Below are positions 1-10,700 of a DNA stretch of 64,000 nt, piece by piece. Made by a program: the position numbers and the translations under genes. The notes below the pieces were generated by a model. It had not been told where the DNA came from. It worked only from the letters and a program-made list of their open reading frames with translations, and made no database searches. The stretch's first letter is position 1. Each line of letters starts with the position of its first letter. The stretch is from Symbiodinium natans (lineage: Eukaryota; Sar; Dinophyceae; Suessiales; Symbiodiniaceae): positions 529,147-593,146 of the forward strand of contig CAJNDS010002102.1 in assembly GCA_905221605.1 (NCBI GenBank). The letters run 5' to 3'.

Positions 1-51
1 CTCAACTATCAGTTTTTATTAACCTCGGCCCTTGAAAGCCCTAGACCCTAA

Positions 52-183
52 ACGCTAAACCCTAAACCCTAAACCCTAAACCCTAAACCCTAAACCCTAA
101 ACCCTAAACCCTAAACCCTAAACCCTGAGCCCTAAGCCCTAAACCCTAAACCCTAAACCCTAAACCCTAAACCCTAAACCTCT
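52..183 (-). repeat. CCCTAAA (telomere-type) array
   Basis: About 18 heptamers with a few point variants at the left edge of the window. The orientation would fit a left chromosome end, but non-telomeric sequence lies outside it (1-50). Confidence 0.95.
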
Positions 184-212
184 CCTACTTCTACATATTT
201 AAATGTTAAACC

Positions 213-545
213 CCTTCGTCGGCAAGGCACAAGACCTTCGTCGGCAAGGCACAAGACCTTCGTCGGCAAGGCACAAGACCTTCGTCGGCAAGGCACAAGA
301 CCTTCGTCGGCAAGGCACATCCTCGAGTTTTGTGTCTAGGGCTCAGGGTTTTCACTGGTTTTGTGCCTTTGCCGACGAAGGTCTTGTGCCTTGCCGACGA
401 AGGTCATTAACATTTAGGCTTAAATGTTAAACCCCTTCGTCGGCAAGGCACAAGACCTTCGTCGGCAAGGCACAAGACCTTCGTCGACCAGGCACAAGAC
501 CTTCGTCGGCAAGGCACAAGACCTTCGTCGGCAAAGGCACAAGTC
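213..545 (+). repeat. 22-bp tandem repeat (CCTTCGTCGGCAAGGCACAAG)
   Basis: Two clusters of about five units each (213-320 and 433-545), separated by a segment that contains the same unit inverted (371-405), so the block can form a hairpin. Confidence 0.9.
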
Positions 546-1510
546 TTATGTCTAGGGTTTAGATTTTCACAGTTTTCGCGTTTTATGTCTAGGGTTGAGG
601 ATTTTCACAGTCTTGTTTAAGTCTTATTTATGTCTCCGGGTAGAAGTTCAAGGGAGGGTTGGGGAAGAATCATGTTCACAGTTTTTTTCGGCAAGTTTTA
701 TGTCTAGGGTTTAGGGTTTTCACAGTTTTTTCGAGGCTCAAATATGGGAGTGCGAACTCGGTGACATGATTTTTCGAGTGTTATGTCTAGGGTTTAGGAT
801 TTTCACAGTTTTTTTCGAGTTTTATGTCTAGGGTTTAGGACTTTCACAGTTTTTTTGGAGTTTTATGTCTAGGGTTTAGGATTTTCACAGTTTTTTCGAG
901 TTTTATGTCTAGGGTTTAGGATTTTCACGGCTTTTTTCGAGTTTTTATGTCTAGGGTTTAGGATTTTCACAGTTTGTTTTTTCGAGTTTTATGTCTAGGG
1001 TTCAGGACTTTCACTTTTTTTCGAGTTTTATGTGTGGGGTTTAGGATTTTCACGGTTTGTTTCGAGTTTTATGTCTAGGGTTTAGGGTTTTCACAGTTTC
1101 TTTTTCGAGTTTCGGGGTTTCTGGGCTGCGTGGGAAATCAGTACTGAGGAGTCCCACGCATCGAGGCTCAAATATGGAGTGCGAACTCGGTGACATGATC
1201 TTCGCAGTTTTTTTCGAGTTTTATGTCTAGGGTTTAGGATTTTCACAGTTTTTTCAATTTTTATGTCTAGGGTTTAGGATTTTCACAGTCTTTTTCGAGT
1301 TTTATGTCTAGGGTTTAGGATTTCAGGGTTTTTTCGAGTTTTATGCGAGGCTCAAATATGGGAGTGCGAACTCGGTGACATGTTTTTTCGAGTTTTATGT
1401 CTAGGGTTTAGGATTTTCACAGTTTTTTTTCGAGTTTTAAGTCTAGGGTTTAGGATTTTCACAGCTTTTTCAAGTTTTATGTCTAGGGTTTAGGATTTTC
1501 ACAGTTTTGA
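540..1510 (+). repeat. Tandem repeat of about 41 bp (TTATGTCTAGGGTTTAGGA)
   Basis: About 18 degenerate copies, each containing TCTAGGGTTTAGGATTTTCA followed by a T run and CGAG. A 36-bp insert beginning AGGCTCAAATATGG occurs three times within it (733-768, 1161-1198, 1345-1381). Confidence 0.9.
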
Positions 1511-2318
1511 GTGATTGGGACCGGGGCCGCTTAGAGAAGAAGGAGGTTGGATATTTTCCTACTGGTGTGGGACCCAATGGGCGGGTGGGTATTCCCCTGT
1601 GGCCTTGAAAGCTGCTCAACTAGTGAATGCTTGGACCAGAGATGCTGAACCCTAAACCCTAAACCCTAAACCCTAAACCCTAAACCCTAAACCCTAAACC
1701 CTAAACCGTAAACCCTAAACCCTAAACCCTCAACCTTAAACCCTAAACCCTAAACCCTAAACCCCCCACAAACCCCTGAACCGCCCCCAAACCCCTTATG
1801 CCACAAAATGCCAAACCCACCCTTTGAAGGGTGTAGGGCTTGGTTTGTAGGGTTTATGGGGTTTATAGGGTTTATAGGGTTTATAGGGTTTATAGTTTAT
1901 AGGGTTTTCTTAGGAAAGCCCCTTGTATCCCAAACCCCTCAACCCAGAAGGCGCTCTACGAACTGGTCTGTCGTCACTTTCTGGCATCCGTCTCCCCGGA
2001 CGCCGCACTACAAGAGGCCACTTTGTCCTTCTAATTTAGGGTTTAGGGGTTTAGAGTTTAGGGTTTCGGGGTTCGGGGTTTCGAAAGGGACAGCAAGTCC
2101 TTATTTCGTCGCTTGGGCATGCAAATTCGATTCGACTTATTTCGTCTTCGGAATGCGCCTGGGAGCTCTTGAGAATGGGGCCTTGCATCGGCCACGCCAT
2201 TTTTTTCTTTGTCCACCCGCGCCCATCAAGGGTGCCTCCCGCCCTTAACCAGCTCCTCCTTCTAGGGCTTCGTTTCCTAAACTCGTTTTTGGGAAGCTAT
2301 CTTGTCCTGTTTTCTTTT

Positions 2319-2365
<47 letters not shown>

Positions 2366-2439
2366 CCTTTTCTTCCCACTCTCTTTCGTCTGCTTCTTCG
2401 TTCATTTTGTAATTTGTAGACACAGCTAGTCCAGTATAA

Positions 2440-4130
2440 GTTTTAGCGTACGTCTCTGGAAGCATCTCGGCATGGTTGGGCAGCAAGATCTACTTGCCAA
2501 CAAGCAAAGCAATCTGACATTGAGCTTTGAAATGAACAGAATGAAGCCCCCATGGGGGGGTGCCCCTTGTGGCCCTTACGCCCTCGGACCTTTGAGGGTC
2601 TAGTTTGCGAATTTTTTTTGGAAAACTTTCTTGTGCTATGATCTTCATGGGAATCGTCACGGGGGTTGTCGTTTTCTGTTTTAGGACCACGAAGACCCTC
2701 CATTTCAGAGGCTTCGACAATCGCACGCGGTGTAAACCTACACCCCGGTTCCCAAGTCTCGGGCCCCAGCTCTCTTGTTCTGTGGGGATGAGAGTGGGGT
2801 GAATGGTAAGGGGCCGCGCTGACATATTCATTAGACCAAAAATCGCGAAACCGACCCATGTTTGCACCAACACGTTTATGCGCGCCAAAGGAGCTCCCAA
2901 GACAACATTCCCTGAAGCTGAGGCCAGATTCAGGTTCCAAGAGCTGCCAACACTGCGTCGTTGTTTTTACATGCTACATGCTGCAGGAACCACCTCATGC
3001 TTTCGCGATCGTGAAGGCTGAGTCCGAGGCAACGCAGTGGCGGGTACAGCAGGCAGCGCTCCCAAGAAAATCACTGCGGTCGTTTTTCTCCCTCTCGAGA
3101 CAGACGCGTGCGCGAAAACATGTTACCCCAAAGCAGCAGCATGCTGCGCCAAGGTCAGCGACTGCTGAAGCACAAACATTCATTGCAGCTTGCGAGGTTT
3201 GGTGAAAGGGTGCACCTCGGAGACAACCAAGGCTAAGCTGGAGGACGCGCTCCAGACATGGTGTATGTTCTATCGCACGCGCAAGGCCGTGATCGCCAAG
3301 ATGCTTTCGGGGGTTCTCGCCTTTTCCAGCATAGTCTACCTTGGTAGTGTCCAGTTGCTCGAGGCTGTGACTGTGCGCAATGCCCTCTGCAATTGGGCGC
3401 ACAAGATCCCATGTACAGCGTCGAATGTTGCCACGCTGAGCTCTTGGCAGTTCTCCCCACAAGACCTCAGCCTCATGAAGAAATTCTGATTGGAGTCGTT
3501 GCGCCAGAGACACGAGGACAGCGCAGGTTGGCGTCGCAAGGTCCTTCAAGGTCCGACAGCTCGGAGAAAGCGCGCGAGAAAGCCAAGACGGAAGCAAAGC
3601 AGCATGCCAAGAAGGAGCGAATGGCAGCGGCGCGCGAGAAGAAAGAGCGCGAGCGAGATGATGCTGCTGGGGCGGAACTTTTTCGGGAGGACGCCTCGGC
3701 CGTTGAAGACCTACTATTGCTAACCAGTGCTCGTTGTTAGCTTTACTCTTTGCGGTCTCGTGTTCAAAGGTAGACGTGGCAGACGGCAAGACACATAGAA
3801 GCCTGAAGTCGCGCATGCATCACCGTGTGATGTTGTTCTACTATGTAATTATTATTGGGAGACCTATGATGTTGCGCATTTTTTATCAGCTGCCGCTTCC
3901 ACTCGTGATTCGCTGCGGAGCGGGCCTCGTCCCCGCAATGACCTACCTGCCCGGAAACAGTTTGAGCTTGCAAGAGCTTCAGCTTCGTGGCATCGCGGCC
4001 TGTTACGGTTCTTGGTCAGTCAGAATCACATGTCTTCGTCGAGCAGATGTTGCCTGTGTCAGCTTGAGTTTACTTGGCCTGGCTTCTTCTTGTGATCCAC
4101 CATGAGCCCGCAAGTCCTGAACCCAACAAG
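2440..4130. other. Repeat-free unique region
   Basis: 1.7 kb with no heptamer arrays, GC about 55%, with overlapping medium ORFs on both strands. Apart from the 3393-3740 ORF, I cannot choose a coding strand. Preceded by a (CT)n run at 2326-2361. Confidence 0.5.
3393..3740 (+). CDS. Possible ORF with charged C-terminal half
   Basis: 115 codons. The second half (SSEKAREKAKTEAKQHAKKE..., then REKKERERDDAAGAELF) is a charged helix similar in style to the ORFs at 58.4-59.0 kb. It ends ...TSARC and a stop. It lies in the repeat-free 2.4-4.1 kb stretch. A 273-codon antisense ORF overlaps it, so confidence is limited. Confidence 0.35.
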   Translation: MGAQDPMYSVECCHAELLAVLPTRPQPHEEILIGVVAPETRGQRRLASQGPSRSDSSEKAREKAKTEAKQHAKKERMAAAREKKERERDDAAGAELFREDASAVEDLLLLTSARC

Positions 4131-4139
4131 TCCCCAAAA

Positions 4140-4460
4140 GGGCCTAACCTAAATGGACATCACCTGACCTATCCGAACCTAAGATGAAGTAACCTAACCT
4201 AAGCCAACGTAACCGCGCCCAACACAACAGACACCCCGCCCAGCCGCAAACGCCCCCAAGCAAACACGAAACCCCCGCACGCGCTGGCCTGTAAATGTAT
4301 ACTACAGCCCGACAACATCTAACAGGGGTATCTGATAACTGCTGAGGTTCGCCCATGCCATCCGCAATCCCAGCCTGATGAAGCACTGCGCTGTCCTATC
4401 CTAACCTAGGCTTTCATGACCTGGCCTGAGCCAACGGAACTCCAGTCCGAGCACTGAACG
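4140..4460. repeat. CCTAACCTAA-type degenerate repeats
   Basis: Short clusters of AACCTAACCTAAG with interruptions at the two ends of the segment (4146-4215 and 4395-4440). No gene is supported between them. Confidence 0.4.
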
Positions 4461-4879
4461 TGTAGCAGTCCTTTACATCCTTGCATTGAATGCCACGCTC
4501 AGATAGACGTCGAGTTCGGCGAGAAGCCCTTGAGCGTGGAGGTCGGCAAGACGTTGCCTTGTCAGGACTTCCAGGCTGCCCGACTCGGTGTCAAGCGCGG
4601 TTGGAGGGTGACCCACGGCGGTCCTGGAAGCAGTGGTGGCAGCGGTCAGCGAGCATATATGGATCTCTTCTGGTCGCGCGCAAGAAGATTCAGAGCTTGT
4701 TTTTTTGTACTTCAGGTCAACAAGATCCAGCGCTTTCTGCTCGCCGGGTTTGGACTTCGTCGGACATTGCAGCTCCTGTGGCGGCTCGTCAGCGCTGTGG
4801 AGCCTACACTGCTTTGACACCGATGTAAATCTAAGACAACGCCGAGGCAGGAGCTGGACAAGCTTCCGGACATGAAGGA

Positions 4880-5300
4880 CCGACGCCGAGCTTGCAGAAC
4901 TTTCTGAGGCGATTTATATATGTATATATATATATACATATATGTGAAGAAGCTCACCCGCCTCGGTGGACCAACCGCGAAAAAGACATGGGCAAACTGT
5001 TTTTTGTTGCATTTTTTGCACATGTTCATGTTTGTTTGCGCTTTTGTTTTTTTAATGGTTCTTTTGTTGAGCTCTTTTTTTGGCTTGGCACTTGTTTTTG
5101 TGATTGTTGCATTCTGTTGCACTTTCTTTGTCCCTGTGGCACTTGTTGCACTTGTTTGTGCGTTTTTTTTTGCACTTTTTGTGTGTTTTTTTGCATTTTT
5201 CGCACTTGTTTGTCTTTTTGCTTTCTTTGCGCTTTCTTTGTGCTTTTTGTTGTTTGTCCTTTTTGCTCCCTTTTTTGGCACACTGTGTGCTTTTCTCTAC
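4880..5300. repeat. TA microsatellite and T-rich low-complexity block
   Basis: (TA)n at about 4914-4943, then 300 bp built of TTTTTTGCACTTGTT-like units. All three phases of both strands are nearly stop-free here. The resulting Lys-rich (reverse) or Phe-rich (forward) ORFs are therefore uninformative. An imperfect inverted pair of CCAAAAACCC stretches follows at 5320-5395. Confidence 0.6.
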
Positions 5301-5704
5301 TTGTCCTGAGAAAATCACAAAATCCCAAAACACCAAACTCCAAAAACCCAAAAATCAAACAAACCCTGGAGAGTTTGGGTTTTTGGGTTTTGGATTTTGC
5401 GGGGTCTTTCGCAGACGAGATTAGTGAGAATGCATTCTTTGCAAACAAACACAAATTCACGCATGTCTGCCGAAAATTTTGCTTTTTGAAACTAAATGAG
5501 TTTTTTTTGCCACCCTGGGCGAAATCAAAAAACACGAAACAACCAAGACTCCAAACCTCGCCGCAGGATCTCCCAGAAAAGTCTGGACTTTGGAGTGTTG
5601 GGATTTCAGAACGGAGTTTCGGATGTTTTGGATTTATGGGTTGGTTGGAGAAGGGGCATGGCCGTGGCCAGTTCCAGATGTATAGCAGAAATGGCTCCTC
5701 ATTT

Positions 5705-6100
5705 TCCAGATTTTGGGCTCTAAACCCTTGTCGCTAAACCTCGTCGCTAAACCTCGTCGTTTAAGATTTAGCCCTCAACCCTCGTCGACAAACCCTCGTT
5801 GCTAAACCCTCGTCGCTAAACCCTCGTTGTTACACCCTTGTCGCTCAACCCTCGTCGTTTCGGATTAGTCGCTAAACCCCCTCGCTTAAGACTTAACCCT
5901 GTACCTTCGTCACTAAACCCTCGTTGCTAAACCCTCGTCACTAAACCTTGGTCGCGAAACCCTCGTCGTTTAGGATTTAGCCCTAAACCCTCTTCGCTAA
6001 AGCCTCGTCGTTTAGGATTTAACCCTAAACCTTCGTCGCTAAGCCCTCGTCGTTTAGGATTTAGGCCCTAAACCCTCGTCGGTAAACCTTCGTCGTGTAT
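5705..6100. repeat. Extended telomere-like repeat CCCTCGTCGCTAAA
   Basis: About 25 copies of a 13-14 bp unit in which CGTCG is inserted into the CCCTAAA heptamer, with variants (CGTTG, CGTCA, CGTCGTTTAGGATTTAG). Confidence 0.85.
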
Positions 6101-6206
6101 GTATGTACAGGCAGTACTGCCTTCGACCCGATGCTTGACAGTGGCACGGCTGAGACGCTACAGTGCGATAGTGTCTGACCACATGGCAAGTGCTCTCTGT
6201 CTGTAG

Positions 6207-6271
6207 GATGCTTTCAGGAACCGACAAGGCAGCGTGTTCGGTGGGAGGGGGCGCGAAGCCCCGACCGTTGA
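6207..6271 (+). CDS. Candidate exon
   Basis: A strong pyrimidine-rich acceptor (CTCTCTGTCTGTAG) lies upstream and the donor GTTTAG is the telomere-type repeat. The reading DAFRNRQGSVFGGRGREAPTV is open, but so are other phases. A further weak open island (STAFDPMLDSGTAETLQ) begins at 6111. Confidence 0.25.
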
Positions 6272-6906
6272 GTTTAGGCTCTACTTAGGGTTTAGTTTAA
6301 GCTCGAAACCCTACACCCTATCTTCTCTCTTTTCCGGCTTTAGGGTTGTCGTTGAGCTTTGTTTGGATTGATGCTCGCGCTATGTTGGGGGCTTGTTGGC
6401 TTTAGGGTTTTGGGTTTACTAGACCTAAGCCCAATTCGGGATGTTTGGCTTGTGTGCTTTTCGAATTGATGTGTTTTGGTTTTAGGTCTTCCGGATTCCG
6501 GGGTTTCAAGCAGGGTTTAGAGTTTAGAGTTTAGAGTTTAGAGTTTAGAGTTTAGGGTTCAGGGTTTAGGGTTTAGGGTTTAGGCGTTATCACCCACTCA
6601 TTTGCCAAGGTTTTGCGCGTCTCAGCCCCATGTGTCTCCAACCCGCCACAGGGATGGTCCCAAAATCCCAAGCCCTCGCAACCCTACTATCGAGCTTTGT
6701 GCAGGCTAGAGTTTTTCGGGTTTAGGGTTTAGGACCAGGCCCCCACCCTAAACCCTAAACCCTAGACCCTAGACCCTAAACCCTAAGCCCTAAACCCTGC
6801 GCCCTAAGCCCTAATCTCTAAACCCTAAACGCTAAACCCTAAACCCTAAGCCCTAAGCCCTAAACCCTAACCCTGAACGGCTGCTCTTAAATAGCCGTTT
6901 CGCCAG

Positions 6907-6960
6907 GCAGAGGTGGGCTTCACACTGGGCCCTGCGCGCTTCGTGGCCGCCAGCCGAAGG
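6907..6960 (+). CDS. Candidate exon
   Basis: Island between a CCCTAAA tract and a TTTAGGG tract. The acceptor CGTTTCGCCAG precedes an 18-codon open phase starting AEVGFTLGPARFVAASR, with donor GTCCCA. It may belong upstream in the topoisomerase gene, but I do not recognise the peptide. Confidence 0.3.
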
Positions 6961-7669
6961 GTCCCACGGCTCAACCCTTAGAAGCCCCGACGCCTTACTA
7001 AGGGTTTAGGGTTTAGGATTGAGGATTTAGTAGTAGGTTTTAGGATTTTAGTAGTTTAGGAATTTCGGGTTTAGGGTTTTAAGGTTTACGGAACGAGGTC
7101 CTGTAGATTCAGAAATTATAGGGTTCTTAAGGGAGGGGGTTCAATCCTCCCTAAGCTTCCCTAATGTTCCCCAAGTACAAATTTTTTTGAACCCACGTGC
7201 CCCAAGAACCCCTACAAAGTCTGTTTCTCGCGGTCTTTGGGTGCTTTTCAGGCCTCTTGGGTTCGTAAACCCCCCCCCTCCCCTGAAGATTAAACCCCCC
7301 TACTAGGGTTAGGGTTTAGGGCTGAGGGTTTAGGGTTTAGGGATATAATATACCAATACTGTGAATATTGGCGGGTAATATTGGGGGAGGGTTCGTTGTG
7401 CTTCTCGGTGGTCTTCGGGCGTGAGCTGAGCTTGAACAGGGTTTGGGGTTGAGGGTCCTAAACCCCAAACACGAAGCTCCAAACCCTAAACCCTGAAACC
7501 TCAAACCCTAAACCCTAAACCCTAAACCCTAAACCCTAAACCCTAAACCCTAAACCCTAAACTCTAAACCCTAAACCCTAAACCCCAAACCCTAAACCCT
7601 AAACCCTAACCCCTAAACCCTAAACCTCCCAGACCCGAAAGACCAAACCCCAAAACCCCAAGCGCGCAG

Positions 7670-7735
7670 GTGCGAGACCCTGGTTGGACTAGCGTGGCTC
7701 AGGTGCGTCTTCAGGAGCGGGTTCAGCGGCTTTGG
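7670..7735 (+). CDS. TOP3B: Topoisomerase III exon (tentative)
   Basis: The acceptor AAGCGCGCAG precedes VRDPGWTSVAQVRLQERV, open for 22 codons. P-x-W...QVRL could correspond to FKPETYWVLQAKV. The 3' end is unclear: a GC at 7726 or a GT just before the TTTGG repeat. The position upstream of 8685 is correct for the family. Confidence 0.4.
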
Positions 7736-10700
7736 GGGTTTGGCGTTTAGGGTATAGGGTTTAGTGTCGAGGGTTGAGGCTTCAGGGGTTTAGGGTTTAG
7801 GGGGTGAGAGTTTTTCGGATTTGGGGGGGGAGTTTAGGGTTAGGGGGTTAGGGGTTCAGGGTTTTCGCATTTGGGAGGTTTAGGTTTAGGGGTTTAGGGT
7901 TTAGGGTTTAGGGTCTGTACTTATCACCATATTAGGGCACTCAAGGGGCTGAATAGTGGGTTATTAGTGCAGTTTGAAGTGGTTAATAAGTACCATGAAC
8001 CTCCAAGTAGGGCCCTGCGCACTTTCTAGGCTTACACCGTTCCGTGGGGAAGGGGCGGGGGGGGGGGGGGGGGGGGAACCCTAAACCCCAGACCCTAAGT
8101 TTGCAGAACTGTCGGTCGCTTTTGGGCCCTGGAATGTTCTTGGAGCACGTAAGATGGCTTCTTGTCTGAAGCCCTTTGGGCCTTGGGCGAGGGTGGAGGT
8201 GTGTGTTGTGCCGTGACTTGGGGACCGTTGCTTTCATCCGTTTGTTTGGGGCCTCTTGTGGCCGTGTAGTGCACGCTGCAATCTGCTTTCGACGAGAACT
8301 TCGAGGGTGCGTGAAAAGGCCCTGGACTGCACCAGTAACTTTGCCAGGGTTTAGGGTTTAGGGTTTAGGATTTAGGGTATAGGGTTTAGGATTTAGGGTG
8401 TGTGGTCTTGATTCAATCGCATAAACGAGGGTTCAGGAATTCAGGGGTAAGGTCTAGGCAGGTTCGATTCATGTTTGTCTTGTGCCTGTCGGGATTCTGG
8501 CCGCTCCCAAACCCCGAAACCCCTAGATTTCAAGAAAGGCATCGCCCACGATGACACCCTAAAACCCTAGACCACGAAGCCCCAACAAACCCAAATACCG
8601 TAAACACCAAACCCCCTAACCCTAAACCCTAAGTCCTAAATCCTAAACTCTTGAGGAAATCCCCAAGCGCCTGAAACCGAAAAGGAGATCGGCGAACTCG
8701 ATCTCAGCTCGGGATTCCGGGAAGGCAGCCGGCTAATGGACATTCAGAGAGGGGCCTGTCAGGGTTCAGGGGTTTAGAGGTTTAGGGTTTAGGGGTTGTG
8801 GTTTAGGGTTTAGGGTTTGGGGTCTAGGGTTTGGGGTTTTGGGTTTTGGGTTTGGGGTTAAGGGTTTAGGGTTTAGGGTTTGGGTTTAGAGTTTAGGGTT
8901 CAGGGAAGTTTGCGGGAGCAGGTTCGCTGAGGGTCCCTTGCGCGTAGTGTTACTGCAGCCATTATGAGAGGGTTCGGGCCTGGGAGTCGGCGGTTCAGGG
9001 TTTAGGGTTTAGGGTTTGGGGTTTAGGGTTTAGGGTTTAGGGCTTAGGGCTTCGGGCTTAGGGCTTCGGGCATAGGGTTTAGGGTCGCCACGTTTAGGGT
9101 GTAGGGTTTCGCTGACAGCTCATTGCGAGAACGTGCTGAGTTGGGACAACCCCCAAGCCCTAAAGCCAAAACCCCCAACCCCCAAGCCCAAAACCCTGAA
9201 CCCCCAAAACCCTGAAACCCTAAACTCTAAACCCCGAAACCCCCCCCTAAACCCTAAAATCTAAACCCCTAAACCCCTAGAACCCTGAAACCCTAAACTC
9301 TAAACCCCTAAACCCTGAAACCCTAAAGCCCTGAACCCAGAGGTGACTTGGTCACAGTGCAGCGGAGCTTTCTGACCCGTCACCTGACGGCGCCGCCGAA
9401 GCACCTGCTTCCTGCATGCAGCTGGTGTTTAGGGTTTAGGGTTTAGGGTTTAGGGCTTAGGGCTTAGTGCTTAGGGTTTAGGGATTTTCTGTGTGCAGCT
9501 GGGCGGGGGTTAGGGTTTCGGGGTCTTGGGGCTTGCTCAAGACAGGGTTTGGGGTTTGGGCTGCTTCTTTCTTGGGGCTCTGTTTTGGGGAGATCCTATG
9601 GCATTTCGGGGTCAGAAGATGTCTCTGAAAGGCAGGCTTAGGGAGGTTTTGGGGTTTAGGGTTTAGGGTTTCGGGTTTAGGGTTTAGGGTTTAGTGTTTA
9701 GGGTTTAGGATAGAACGCGAGCAGGGCGACAACAAGCTCAGTCACCTTTCCACCCCGTGCTAACCCCTGGCTGCCACGCTCGCCAAACGTTAAACCCCAA
9801 ACCCCAAATACACTAAATACCCTAAATACCCTAAATACCCTATATAACCCTAAATACCCTAAATACCCCATATACCCTAAATACCCCATATACCCTAAGT
9901 ACCCTAACTATCCTAAACCCCTAAACCTCTAAACCCCTAAACCCCTAAACCCGTAAACCCCTAAACCCCTAAACCCCTAAACCCCTAAACCCCTAAACCC
10001 CTAAACCCGAAACCGGGACCCAAGAGAGCCAATATCTCACGATGTAAAGGAGTTGGGCGCCCAGAGTTGAAGGTTTGGGGTTGGGGTTTCAGGGTTCAGG
10101 GGCTTTGGGGGTGTTAGGCCGCGGCACTTGGGTTTGCGTGCTTTGGGGGTGAGGATCGGCTAGGGTTAGAGCAGGAAACTACCCAGGGCCTGGATTCATA
10201 GACCCCTGAACCCTACTTGAAGTCTCCTGGGTAGTTCGAAGTAGGTTTATTAGTTATGAAGGGTGTAACCAATGGTTTCAAGCTACCCTACTTCTAACCC
10301 TACTTAAACTTATGACTACCCGTGAAGTAAACCATGAAAGCTAAACCTTTTACTGGCCGCCGAGGACGGAGAGCGAACTCCTTGCCCTCATGGACCAACA
10401 CGGCATCGGCATCTCACTCCAACTGGCGTAACCCTAAACCCTAAACCCTAAACCCCAAACCCCAAACCCCAAACCCCAAACTCCAAACCCCAAACCCCAA
10501 ACCCTGAACCCTAAACCCTCAAACCGAAGATTGAAGAATTGAAGATCCCTCAGAAAAGTTTTCCCAGGATCTTCGATTTGGGTACCCGAAATTTCAAAAT
10601 CACAAAAACAATTCTAATTTGAAACCTTCGGGCCCTAGGGCCCAACAATTTCCAATTTGAAATCTCCTTCAAGTTTTTGACATTTTGATATCCTGAGACA

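Noticed and set aside
1-183. True chromosome end
   Set aside because: The same arrays recur through the whole window in both orientations, and non-telomeric sequence lies outside the first array.
4712-5737. Lys-rich (histone-H1-like) antisense ORF and Phe-rich sense ORF
   Set aside because: All frames are open across the T-rich repeat. The composition follows from the repeat, not from selection for a protein.
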